A stretch of DNA of 64,000 bases. Origin: an uncultured Spirochaetota bacterium (GTDB taxonomy: Bacteria; Spirochaetota; Spirochaetia; Treponematales; Treponemataceae). Shown piece by piece: positions 44,254-52,690 of the stretch. Positions within the stretch are counted from its first letter, which is position 1. Every line of letters starts with the position of its first letter. The stretch is from contig CALXMF010000003.1 of the NCBI GenBank assembly GCA_944389415.1, positions 124,001 through 188,000 of the forward strand, read 5' to 3'. A program made the translations under genes and the position numbers. The notes beneath the pieces were generated by a model. It saw only the letters and a list, made by a program, of their open reading frames with translations, did not search any database and had not been told where the DNA came from.

Positions 44254-46200
44254 ATGTGGCTTGTGAAAATTATCGGATATGCGCTGGCCGCGATGTATCC
44301 GGTTCTGATTTTTTTCGCTGTTTGTGTTTTTCATTTTCCGCTCAGGCTTATCAGCCTGATGCTGCTTGTATTTGCCGCGTCCATTCTTCTTATTCGGAGA
44401 GAAAAGATTTCCGCCGCTTCGTTTGTGATGGGGCTGATCGCGGTATTTGTGATTATAACGAACAGTGAGGCGGTCTTAAAATTCTATCCCGTTATCATTA
44501 ATCTGCTTTTTTTATGCACTTTCGCGTTATCTCTGAGAGAGCGGGGCGGTATTATTTATACATTCGCGCAATTGGGAGATAAAACAATTAAGTGGAATGC
44601 GCATCAGGGAGGGATTCAGGATTATTGCCGCAAAGTGACATATGTCTGGTGTATGTTTTTTGTGTTCAACGCGGCTGCCGCCTGTTATACCGTATTCTTA
44701 CAAGAAACCTCGGTCTGGGCTTTGTATAACGGGTTGGTTTCGTACTTATTGATGGGATGTCTTTTTGCGGCGGAATTTATATGCAGGATAAAAATGCAGA
44801 AAAAATTGAGTAAAATGATTTCACTGTCCGCGATGACAGCCGAGTCCAGAAACGCTGATGATATTATCTGTTACGCGGGTACATTTTCTGATGGCAATTA
44901 TAAACGCTGGAAAGATTATCTGCGTGAAACAGCTGCCGTGCGTGAATTTATCAATAGAAAAGCTGTTGATAAAATAATTCTTCATTCTGATGATTTCTGG
45001 TATTTTATTGTCGCTCTTACTGCCGCTTTGCAGTGTAAAAAAGAAGTATACGTTTCTTCAAACTATTCGTATGAATTTATTAAAACGCTTATAGATGAAA
45101 AAACGCTGTGTCTGTTTGATACGGATTCTGAGTACGCTGCCAGTATTTCCTCCGTGATAGCGGAAACTCAGCCAGTTCATGATACAGCACTTCCTCCAGT
45201 CGCGAGAGATGCCCATGTGTATCTGTTTACCTCAGGTTCTACCGGAGAGCCCAAAGGCGTTCTCCACGAAATAAATGAATTGGAAGATGATAATGATTCT
45301 ATCGGTGAGCGGTGGAGGGGTGATTTTCAGAAGCGGATTCTGGTATCGAGTGTTAATCCGCATCACGCGTTTGGTATAGTGTTTGCCGCTATTAAGCCGT
45401 TTTTATATGGTGTTCCGTTCCGGCGGGAACGAATCACTCAGCCTGATGATTTTCTGTATCTTGGCAGTGAGAAATATATTTTTATTACGACTCCGTCTTT
45501 TCTAAAAATGAGCACAAAAGATCCTTCTCTTACTGAGGCGGTTAAAACGGTGCGTGATATAGCCATTGTCACTGCCGGAGGTGTTCTGTATCGGAACGAG
45601 GCGCAATCTGTCTGTGATTGTTACGGTTCTTTTCCGCTGGAGATATACGGAAGTACCGAGACAGGCGCTGTAGGGTGGCGGATAAACCGTGATGATGAAT
45701 CTGAATGGTGGACGCCGACTCATGGTGTGCGTACCGAATTGGGTGATGATGGATGCCTGATATTTTACTGCGGCGCTATTCATGGCGGTGTGTTTCACTC
45801 GTCTGATTTGGCTCAACTGCGTGATGACGGTAAGTTCAAGCTGCTTGGAAGAAAAGATTCAATCGTAAAAATCGCGGAGAAGCGTGTTTCTCTTATCGAG
45901 GTTCAGAATAGAATCCGTCAGACCGGTCTTGCTGAAGACGCGGCTGTTTTTGCTCTGGCATCGGAAAAACGCCAGTATCTTGCCGCGGTTGTTGTGCTGT
46001 CTTGTGAAGGCAGAAGCATTCTTGAAAATAAAAAACACGCAGAGCGGGTAAAACTGTTCCGTTCTCAGCTTGGTGCGTTTCTTGAACCGGTAACGATTCC
46101 AAGAAGATGGCGGTTTGTTTCGGAGCTTCCGTATAACGGTGTCGGAAAATTGCAAAAGCAGGAAATGGTTGCTTTATTTGATAAGGAGATTGAAGAGTGA
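44254..46200 (+). CDS. Fusion of a COG4648-type membrane protein and an AMP-dependent acyl-ACP ligase
   Basis: A 648-residue protein. The first about 190 residues hold five or six transmembrane helices (LAAMYPVLIFFAVCVF, LISLMLLVFAASILLI and others) with the internal motif TIKWNAHQGGIQDYCRK typical of the COG4648 membrane protein of APE clusters (ApeG). The rest is an adenylate-forming ligase (ApeH) with P-loop TSGSTGEPKG near residue 330, YGSTETGAVGW near 465 and the C-terminal KLLGRKDSIVKIAEKRVSL hinge. ApeH activates the aryl starter, for example 4-hydroxybenzoate, and loads it on ACP. In described clusters these are two genes; here one reading frame joins them. Its TGA overlaps the next GTG start. 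Confidence 0.85.
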   Translation: MWLVKIIGYALAAMYPVLIFFAVCVFHFPLRLISLMLLVFAASILLIRREKISAASFVMGLIAVFVIITNSEAVLKFYPVIINLLFLCTFALSLRERGGIIYTFAQLGDKTIKWNAHQGGIQDYCRKVTYVWCMFFVFNAAAACYTVFLQETSVWALYNGLVSYLLMGCLFAAEFICRIKMQKKLSKMISLSAMTAESRNADDIICYAGTFSDGNYKRWKDYLRETAAVREFINRKAVDKIILHSDDFWYFIVALTAALQCKKEVYVSSNYSYEFIKTLIDEKTLCLFDTDSEYAASISSVIAETQPVHDTALPPVARDAHVYLFTSGSTGEPKGVLHEINELEDDNDSIGERWRGDFQKRILVSSVNPHHAFGIVFAAIKPFLYGVPFRRERITQPDDFLYLGSEKYIFITTPSFLKMSTKDPSLTEAVKTVRDIAIVTAGGVLYRNEAQSVCDCYGSFPLEIYGSTETGAVGWRINRDDESEWWTPTHGVRTELGDDGCLIFYCGAIHGGVFHSSDLAQLRDDGKFKLLGRKDSIVKIAEKRVSLIEVQNRIRQTGLAEDAAVFALASEKRQYLAAVVVLSCEGRSILENKKHAERVKLFRSQLGAFLEPVTIPRRWRFVSELPYNGVGKLQKQEMVALFDKEIEE

Positions 46201-46556
46201 ATACTAACGGATATCAGTCTGTCCAGTTTTTTGCAAAAAATAAGCGGTCTGATACGCAGTGGGACATTTCATTTTTGGTGCCTGCCGGGTCAGCGTATTT
46301 TAAAGAACATTTTGAGTCTTTTCGTTTGCTGCCGGCTGTTGGAGAAATTGATATTGTCGCGCGGTGTATTGCTGAGATTCTTAAACAGCCTGTTGGTATT
46401 ACCGCGATAAAAAAGACGAAATTTGTAAAACCGATCTTTCCCGACGCGAGAATGAGGCTGGTGTTAGATTTTTGTCCGGATGAAAAAGCCCGTTTTACAT
46501 TTTACAACGAGGCTGAAGAAAAAGCGTCATATGGACTGGTGCAGTATAGCGTATGA
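46197..46556 (+). CDS. apeI: 3-hydroxyacyl-ACP dehydratase-like protein (ApeI type)
   Basis: A 119-residue hotdog-fold protein with FLVPAGSAYFKEHFESFRLLPAVGEIDIVARCIAEI, where the F-x-x-H-F-x-x-x-x-L-P-A-V segment is the FabA/FabZ active-site pattern. It should dehydrate beta-hydroxyacyl-ACP during polyene extension together with the second dehydratase at 53835. It uses a GTG start at 46197 that overlaps the ligase stop (GTGA), with AAGGAG upstream. Its own stop overlaps the next ATG (ATGA). Confidence 0.8.
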   Translation: MNTNGYQSVQFFAKNKRSDTQWDISFLVPAGSAYFKEHFESFRLLPAVGEIDIVARCIAEILKQPVGITAIKKTKFVKPIFPDARMRLVLDFCPDEKARFTFYNEAEEKASYGLVQYSV

Positions 46557-47290
46557 GTTACGGTTTTTTAATTCCTGTATATAATCATGGTGCTTCCGCG
46601 TATCAGGAGGTTCAGGAGCTGCTGCGGTATGGACTGCCTGTTATTCTTGTTGATGACGCGAGTGACCAGGAAAATAAAGAGTGGCTGCGTAAATGTGAGG
46701 CGCTGTCGGGTTTGGTGCATCTGGTAACGCTTGAGAAAAATCTTGGAAAAGGCGGCGCTGTCGTTAACGGATTCAGAAAAGCAAAAGAAATAGGATTGTC
46801 TCACGTATTGCAGCTTGATGCGGACGGTCAGCATGATATTAGCCGTGTCCCGCGTTTTCTTGCTCTATCTCAGCAATATCCGGATTCAATGATTATTGGA
46901 TATCCGGAATATGATGAATCTGTACCTGCGAGCCGTAAAAATGGAAGAAAAGTAGCTAATTTTTTTACTCATCTAGTAACGGTGAATAAAACAGCTATTG
47001 CAGATTCTATGTGCGGTTTCAGAGTTTATCCCGTAGAGCCTGCGTATCAGCTGACATCAAGAGGGTTCTGGGATTACAGAATGGGGTTTGATATTGAAAT
47101 TCTGGTCAGAATGTACTGGAAACAGGTTCCCGCTGTATCTGAAAGTGTTAAAGTCACATATCCGGAAGGAGCTTTATCGCATTTTCATCTGGTACGTGAT
47201 AATATCCGCATTACCTGGGTGTTTATTCAGCTTGTTTTTGGAATGTTTCTGCATATCCCGTCAATTGTGAAAATGAGGAAATACTGTTGA
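46553..47290 (+). CDS. Family 2 glycosyltransferase (N-terminal half of ApeJ)
   Basis: A 245-residue GT-A glycosyltransferase. LIPVYNHG, VILVDDASDQENKEWL, LEKNLGKGGAVVNGFRKAK and the DxD-bearing LQLDADGQHDISRV are clear, and DSMCGFRVYP is typical of polyprenol/lipid-linked glycosyltransferases. In some APE clusters a single ApeJ combines this with the following acyltransferase; here they are separate overlapping genes. It may attach sugar to the aryl head or a lipid carrier. The start and stop overlap both neighbours by 4 bases. Confidence 0.85.
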   Translation: MSYGFLIPVYNHGASAYQEVQELLRYGLPVILVDDASDQENKEWLRKCEALSGLVHLVTLEKNLGKGGAVVNGFRKAKEIGLSHVLQLDADGQHDISRVPRFLALSQQYPDSMIIGYPEYDESVPASRKNGRKVANFFTHLVTVNKTAIADSMCGFRVYPVEPAYQLTSRGFWDYRMGFDIEILVRMYWKQVPAVSESVKVTYPEGALSHFHLVRDNIRITWVFIQLVFGMFLHIPSIVKMRKYC

Positions 47291-48216
47291 AAAAAAGTTG
47301 GCAGCAGGAAACATCTGTAGGAAGCAGTCTTGCGCTGACTGTAATGCTGGCTCTTATACGGGTTCTGCCGCATATAGTGCTTGTTCTTATCGCTGTGCCG
47401 GTGAGTTTCTTCTATTATATAGCGGCTGGTAAGGCCAGAAAAGCGATGCGGGAGTATTTGGATCGGATTGAGCTGATTACGGGGAGGCGTTTTAACACTT
47501 GGAAAAGTTTTCTTGCTTTTTCGATAACGCTGATAGAAAAATGCGAAGGATGGGCTGGCAAAATTACTTGCCGAAACCTGCGTTTTAAAACAGCAGGTGT
47601 TGCAAAATTTAATGATACGCTGAAAACAGGGCAGGGAGTATTTTTGATCACCTCACATCTTGGCTCTGCGGAAGAGCTGCGGGCGCTTGCCGCGGAATTA
47701 TCTGTAAATGAACTTGGAAAACAGATTCCCGTGCTCAGTCTGGTTGATTTTGAAGTCACTGATAAATTTAACGATATGCTTAAAAAACTGAATCCCGATT
47801 CAATGCTGAATTTATTGAGTGTGCGGACAATTTCTCTGTCCAGTATTGAACAGATTCAGACTGTGCTTGACAGCGGCGGTATAGTAATTATAGCCGGAGA
47901 CCGCTCGGGGGATAAAAATATAGATGCTGAATTTCTTGGTTCTGCGGCAGCTTTTCCATTTGGAGCGTTTTATTTGCCTGCAATGCTTGGAGTTCCATCT
48001 TTTTTTGGCATATGCGTAAGAAGTTCTGATATTTCTTTTGCCGGAAGTTATGAAGTATATGTGGAAGAAAATTCCACCAGACTTGAAAAAGACAGTAAAA
48101 CAGCCAGAGGCGTATTTGCTGAACAATCCTGCAGAAGCTATGTGTCTTTTTTGGAAAAATATGTACTTCAGTATCCGTATCAGTGGTATAATTTTTACGA
48201 TTTCTGGAGGAAATGA
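47287..48216 (+). CDS. LpxL/HtrB-type acyltransferase (C-terminal half of ApeJ)
   Basis: A 309-residue lysophospholipid/lipid A acyltransferase-like protein. It has a membrane-embedded N terminus (LALTVMLALIRVLPHIVLVLIAVPVSFFYY), the HX4(D/E) motif in LITSHLGSAEEL and GGIVIIAGDRSGD. It likely transfers the polyene or an acyl chain to a lipid anchor at the inner membrane. It starts with TTG at 47287 overlapping the glycosyltransferase TGA, and ends overlapping the thioesterase ATG. Confidence 0.8.
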   Translation: MKKSWQQETSVGSSLALTVMLALIRVLPHIVLVLIAVPVSFFYYIAAGKARKAMREYLDRIELITGRRFNTWKSFLAFSITLIEKCEGWAGKITCRNLRFKTAGVAKFNDTLKTGQGVFLITSHLGSAEELRALAAELSVNELGKQIPVLSLVDFEVTDKFNDMLKKLNPDSMLNLLSVRTISLSSIEQIQTVLDSGGIVIIAGDRSGDKNIDAEFLGSAAAFPFGAFYLPAMLGVPSFFGICVRSSDISFAGSYEVYVEENSTRLEKDSKTARGVFAEQSCRSYVSFLEKYVLQYPYQWYNFYDFWRK

Positions 48217-48632
48217 AAATGTTCTGTTTGGAAAAAGAATTTAAAGTACAGTTTAATGATTGTGATCCGATGGGTGTTGTCTGGAATGGAAAATATTTTG
48301 ATTACTTTGAGATGGCCCGTTCCGAGCTGCTAGACAGAATGCATTTAAGTTATAGCGCGATTTTTAAAAAAGGGTATATGCTGCCGCTGACACGGAATAA
48401 AATTAAATATATCCGGCCGCTGACTCCAGGGCAGACTGCTATTATCAGAATCAGTGTTCTTGAATATGAATATATGCTTAAATTCCGCTATGAGATTATC
48501 AATAAAAAGACTGGAGCTGTTACGACAAAAGGAGAAAGCTGCCAGATGGTAACTGATCTTGAGGGCAGGGGCATAGCGGCAGTGCCCTCATTTATTATTG
48601 ACGCTTTTAAGGAATATATAGAGAATTTATGA
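48213..48632 (+). CDS. apeK: 4-hydroxybenzoyl-CoA thioesterase-like protein (ApeK type)
   Basis: A 139-residue hotdog thioesterase. FNDCDPMGVVWNGKYFDYFEMARSELL matches the 4HBT active site (D-x-M-G-V-V-x-x-x-x-Y). In APE systems ApeK is thought to release or edit acyl-ACP. The start overlaps the acyltransferase stop (ATGA) and the stop overlaps the LolA-like start. It is one of the better-conserved accessory genes in the cluster. Confidence 0.85.
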   Translation: MKMFCLEKEFKVQFNDCDPMGVVWNGKYFDYFEMARSELLDRMHLSYSAIFKKGYMLPLTRNKIKYIRPLTPGQTAIIRISVLEYEYMLKFRYEIINKKTGAVTTKGESCQMVTDLEGRGIAAVPSFIIDAFKEYIENL

Positions 48633-49276
48633 GATATTTCAGCTGTGTTTTTTTCTTTCTGTGCGCGGTATTAGTATCTGCACTTGCTGCTGATATTCGT
48701 GATCCTGCTGTTTATGAGCATCCGGTACATTCTGACGATCCTGATTTTAAAACAGTGCAGGAGAGTTTTTCTGCCTCGCCGATGGTCGCTGACTATGTTC
48801 AGACAAAAACTATAAAGCGGTTAAATAGGAGTCTGGAATCATCCGGCAGAATGGTTATCCGTCCCGGAACAGGTATTGCATGGATAACGGAAAGGCCGTA
48901 TGCGTCAGCGATGATTGTCGGGCGTGATTATATGAAACAGCAGATTGGTTCGCGCACTGTTGTGATGGATGTATCTGAGAACAGAATTTATCTTTCTATT
49001 GCGGAGGCTCTGGAGAGTATATTTGCGGGTGATTTTTCGCATATAGATACGGTGTTTGATTCTTTTTTTCTGAGAGATGGTGATACCTGGTATCTTGGAC
49101 TGATTCCTAAAGATGACGCGGTTCAGTCATTTGTGCAGTCTATTACTATTCAGGGGGCAAAAACAGTTGATGCGATGCTGCTTACTGAGGTGTCTGGAGA
49201 TTCTATCCTGTACACGCTAGAGAATGTTGAACAGAGAACATTAAATTCTGATGAAGAAAAACTTTTTTCCCTTTAG
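48629..49276 (+). CDS. apeL: LolA-like periplasmic carrier (ApeL type)
   Basis: A 215-residue protein with a signal peptide (CVFFFLCAVLVSALA) and LolA-like body: FSASPMVADYVQTKTIKRLNRSLESSGRMVIRPGTGIAWITERPY and later TVDAMLLTEVSGD. It probably shuttles the lipid-linked aryl polyene across the periplasm with the MMPL exporter, as ApeL is proposed to do. The 3' end overlaps the exporter gene by 26 bases. Confidence 0.8.
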   Translation: MRYFSCVFFFLCAVLVSALAADIRDPAVYEHPVHSDDPDFKTVQESFSASPMVADYVQTKTIKRLNRSLESSGRMVIRPGTGIAWITERPYASAMIVGRDYMKQQIGSRTVVMDVSENRIYLSIAEALESIFAGDFSHIDTVFDSFFLRDGDTWYLGLIPKDDAVQSFVQSITIQGAKTVDAMLLTEVSGDSILYTLENVEQRTLNSDEEKLFSL

Positions 49277-51545
49277 CCTAGTATTTATACTGTATCATGC
49301 TGTGCTTATTTCCGGTTTATTATATGTTGTTTTATCCGGAAAATTATCTGTTACCACTGATTTTATGGCGCTGCTGCCGACAAATGGCATATCGGAAGGT
49401 GTGAGCAGGGCAGAAAAAAAATTTGTCGCAAAGCAAAATGCTGAAGTTACAATATTGATTGGGTACCCTGATTTTGCCGTCGCGAAATCAAACGCCGAAA
49501 AAATGTATGAAGCGTTGATAGCTGATGATATTTTTACCAGGCTTGATTTGTTTAATGCGGATATTGATCCGGCAGCATTTTCTTCTTTTTTTTCTAAGTA
49601 TCGGTATCAGCTGCTGCCTGAGACAGTCCGGGATGAAATATCCAGAGATCCTCTTGAGTTTCAGCAAAACAGTCTCGCAGCGATTTTTTCGCCTCTGACA
49701 TTTCAGCCGCTTGAAAATCTTGAGAGCGATCCTTTTTTTATTGATAACACGATATTTACTGATTTTATTCAGAAAGCAGGCGGAATGACTCCTGTAATGC
49801 CCAAAGAAGGTGTGCTTGCTGTTGAACACAGCGGAATCTGGTATGTTCTGCTGCAGGGAACTCTTTCTGAAAAAGCGCTTGATATTTCAAGAACAAAAGG
49901 CGGAATTGATACAATCTATGCTGTTGGTGACCAGCTTGAACGTGAAACAGCAGATCTTTCAATCAGCTACTCAGGATTTCCGTTTCACAGTTATGAAAGC
50001 GCGTCTAATGCTCAAAAAGAAATAACTGTTATTTCGACCGTATCGATAGCGCTGATTATTATACTGTTTCTTGTTCTTCTTAAAAATCTGTATGTCGTCG
50101 GGCTATTCCTGATTGGTATTTTCTTTTCTATATTATCAGCATTTTCCGCTGTTATAATCTGTTTTCCTGATGTTCATATATTGACGATGATTTTTGGAAC
50201 ATCACTCATTGGCACCAGTATAGATTACGCCGTGCATTATTATCTGGGATACGCAAAAAGGAATAGGAACGAGAATGGTGCGGCGGTTGCACACAGGCTT
50301 TCAAAAAATCTTTCTGTAAGCCTTATATCAACAGTGTTATGTTATGTTCTGATTTTATTCAGTCCGTATGATATTCTCAGACAGGTCGCGCTGTTTTCGG
50401 TCGCTGGCTTAATCAGTTCTTTTCTGACTGTTATGGGGTTCTTTCCGCTGATTTCGTATCCGTCAATGGTGTCGCAAACCGCGCTTGCGTGGAAAATTCC
50501 TTGCGCGAAAAATCATAAATCACTGCTGCTGCCGCTGTTGGGAATCGCTGCCGCGCTGTTTGTTTTTGCCGCTGGAAATTTACGGATACATAATAATATT
50601 CTTAGTTTGTATCAGATGAGCGACCGGCTTCTGGAAAGTGAAAAAACGGCGGGAACTGTTCTTGGTGTAATGAGTTCAACATACGCGATTATTGAAGGCG
50701 AAAATGAGTTTGATGCCAGAGAAAAAGAATATACTTTTGCGCAGGCTTTACAAGAACTGCGTGATTGTGGTTCTATAGAGAATTATCTATCTGTGTCTTC
50801 TTTTGTGCCCGCGCCGTCTGTGCAGAAAGCCAATTTCGCTGTTTCTCAGAAACTGCTTCCGCTGCTTGATGAACAGTGCCGCATACTGGGAACTGACAGG
50901 AACGCGGCTGCTGCGCCTCTTTTAAAAGAACAGGCAGTTATTGGTTTTTCAGATATCCCTGAGCAGTTTTCAAAACTGCTTGGCCGTCTGGTACCAGGTG
51001 AATCAGATGGGAAATATTACCTCGCGGTGCTGATTTTTGCCGGTTCCGGTTCTGAACAGGTCAGACAGGCAGCGGCTGAATGTGAGGGGGTAACATATTT
51101 TCAGAAGAGCAGCGATGTCAGCAGACAGCTGGATGAATTAACATTTATTATCCTGAAGATTTTTGCCGCGGCTTTTGTTCTGATTATTATTCTGCTGCTT
51201 GGTGCGTTCAAAAAACGGGGAATATATTTTGCGTTGGCTCCTGTTATTACTATATTAACCGTGTTTGCGGTTGTGGGGATGCTTAATGTGTCCATTGATT
51301 TCTTTTTTTCTGTTGGATTGCTGCTTGTTATCGGATTGGGACTGGATTACATGGTTTTTGCCGGGAACAGCAAAAAAAAGCCGATGCTTGCCATTACGTT
51401 ATCATATATAACGACTGCGTTAAGTTTTGGCAGTTTAATGCTCAGTTCTTTTCAGCCAGTACATATATTTGGTGTGACTGTTTTTATTGGAATTTCGGCA
51501 GCTTTTGTAACTGCACTGTGTGCCGGAAACAGTGAGGCACAATGA
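49251..51545 (+). CDS. apeM: RND/MMPL-family exporter (ApeM type)
   Basis: A 764-residue membrane exporter built as two repeated halves. Each has one helix, a periplasmic domain and a five-helix bundle. The first bundle (about residues 260-400) includes GTSLIGTSIDYAVHYYLGY, where Asp and His may form the proton relay. The second bundle (about 630-760) has LLLVIGLGLDYMVFAG. It should extract the polyene lipid for outer-membrane delivery with the LolA-like protein and the lipoprotein. The last 62 bases overlap the antisense PPTase gene. Confidence 0.85.
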   Translation: MKKNFFPFSLVFILYHAVLISGLLYVVLSGKLSVTTDFMALLPTNGISEGVSRAEKKFVAKQNAEVTILIGYPDFAVAKSNAEKMYEALIADDIFTRLDLFNADIDPAAFSSFFSKYRYQLLPETVRDEISRDPLEFQQNSLAAIFSPLTFQPLENLESDPFFIDNTIFTDFIQKAGGMTPVMPKEGVLAVEHSGIWYVLLQGTLSEKALDISRTKGGIDTIYAVGDQLERETADLSISYSGFPFHSYESASNAQKEITVISTVSIALIIILFLVLLKNLYVVGLFLIGIFFSILSAFSAVIICFPDVHILTMIFGTSLIGTSIDYAVHYYLGYAKRNRNENGAAVAHRLSKNLSVSLISTVLCYVLILFSPYDILRQVALFSVAGLISSFLTVMGFFPLISYPSMVSQTALAWKIPCAKNHKSLLLPLLGIAAALFVFAAGNLRIHNNILSLYQMSDRLLESEKTAGTVLGVMSSTYAIIEGENEFDAREKEYTFAQALQELRDCGSIENYLSVSSFVPAPSVQKANFAVSQKLLPLLDEQCRILGTDRNAAAAPLLKEQAVIGFSDIPEQFSKLLGRLVPGESDGKYYLAVLIFAGSGSEQVRQAAAECEGVTYFQKSSDVSRQLDELTFIILKIFAAAFVLIIILLLGAFKKRGIYFALAPVITILTVFAVVGMLNVSIDFFFSVGLLLVIGLGLDYMVFAGNSKKKPMLAITLSYITTALSFGSLMLSSFQPVHIFGVTVFIGISAAFVTALCAGNSEAQ

Positions 51546-52086
51546 TTTGTTCTCTCCTTTCTCCGGGATAGACTGACAGGTAGTAATGCTCGTTCTGATA
51601 GAACACGCTGTATGAGGAAAAATCATGTATGCGGGGTAAGATTGAACCCGCATTCTGCATATCAAACACAGATAATCCATGGTATTTTATATATGATTCT
51701 TTCATACTCCAGAAAAGAAAAAAATTGATATCATGTTCGTGCATATAGCGCCTTTCATCCTGCATAAAAGACAGGCTCGCTATTTCATCCTGGGAATATT
51801 TTGCGGAACATTTTTGCAGATCACATCCTATATCTGTATATATTGAAGAAAACGCAACGGATATGAGATTTCCTGAATGAGACGCGTTATATGCCAGATG
51901 CAGCTGTGGGCTGTGCGGTTTACCGTTTTTGTGTTCTGTAATGAGAATGTTCTGTTCTGAAACATGGAAAAACGATGTGAGATATTTTGTTATATATTCA
52001 TATGATAGGTGTTTTCTTTTGTTGCTATTGACTAATAACGGTTCTAAAAAGTAGACTTGTTTGGGGTTGTGTTTTTTATTATGCAT
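51484..52086 (-). CDS. 4'-phosphopantetheinyl transferase
   Basis: A 200-residue Sfp/AcpT-type PPTase with TDIGCDLQ (metal-binding acidic motif) and FFLFWSMKESYIKYHG (W-x-x-K-E-x-x-x-K). HKNGKPHSPQLHLAYNASHSG is also typical. It should convert the two cluster ACPs to holo form. It is the only gene on the opposite strand within the operon: its 3' end overlaps the exporter by 62 bases. Its ATG (52086-52084) forms, with the ATG of the next gene (52081-52083), the palindrome ATGCAT. A stop codon lies just upstream in frame, so no earlier start exists. Confidence 0.88.
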   Translation of the reverse strand: MHNKKHNPKQVYFLEPLLVNSNKRKHLSYEYITKYLTSFFHVSEQNILITEHKNGKPHSPQLHLAYNASHSGNLISVAFSSIYTDIGCDLQKCSAKYSQDEIASLSFMQDERRYMHEHDINFFLFWSMKESYIKYHGLSVFDMQNAGSILPRIHDFSSYSVFYQNEHYYLSVYPGERREQIIVPHCFRHTVQLQKLPKFQ

Positions 52087-52668
52087 ACTAATATTTTACT
52101 GAGTATTATAATAAGTATACTGTTGCTTTCGTGTCAATCAGTCCGTAATCCTGATATGGTATATGTTACTAATACACATGCTGTTCCGCTGCTTGCGCCG
52201 TCAGCTGTTGGTACGCCGCTGGAAACATATCAGTTATTGACCGGAAGTTTTGGCGGCCGGGAAGAATTTATTGCTGAGGCGTATGTTACGGCCAATGAGG
52301 ATATGTTGGATATACAAGTAATGTCTTCTGCCGGACAGACAATGTGTTCTATCCTGTGGGACGGTGAAACACTGTCGTTTTCTTCTCCGTTTGTTTCTGC
52401 CGCGCAGATTAAGGCTGAGTATATTGTGGCAGATATGCAGTTTGTTTTGTATGATGAAAAAGCCGTTGGACAGTTGATACAGGACAGCGGTTTAGTATTT
52501 AGTTGTGAAAATACGGATGGTATGCAGTCCCGTGTTATTTATCAGGGGAGTGAGCCTGTTTGGAGTATGGAAAAAACAGAGACTCATATCAGTGTGAAAA
52601 ATTATCTGAGAAATTATTCGTATGATATTGAAATACTGATGAGCAGCGAGATACCCACAACAGAATGA
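52081..52668 (+). CDS. apeN: DUF3261-type outer-membrane lipoprotein (ApeN type)
   Basis: A 195-residue predicted lipoprotein: MHTNILLSIIISILLLSC has a lipobox cysteine, so it is probably anchored in the outer membrane. The body (GREEFIAEAYVTANEDMLDIQVMSSAGQTMCSILWDG) resembles the DUF3261/LolB-like protein that accompanies APE exporters. It may receive the polyene from the LolA-like carrier. The start is within ATGCAT, back to back with the PPTase start, and the ribosome site is weak (GGGG about 18 bases upstream). It precedes the ketosynthase by 22 bases. Confidence 0.7.
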   Translation: MHTNILLSIIISILLLSCQSVRNPDMVYVTNTHAVPLLAPSAVGTPLETYQLLTGSFGGREEFIAEAYVTANEDMLDIQVMSSAGQTMCSILWDGETLSFSSPFVSAAQIKAEYIVADMQFVLYDEKAVGQLIQDSGLVFSCENTDGMQSRVIYQGSEPVWSMEKTETHISVKNYLRNYSYDIEILMSSEIPTTE

Positions 52669-52690
52669 ACAGAGGTGTTCAAAAGGTGCG

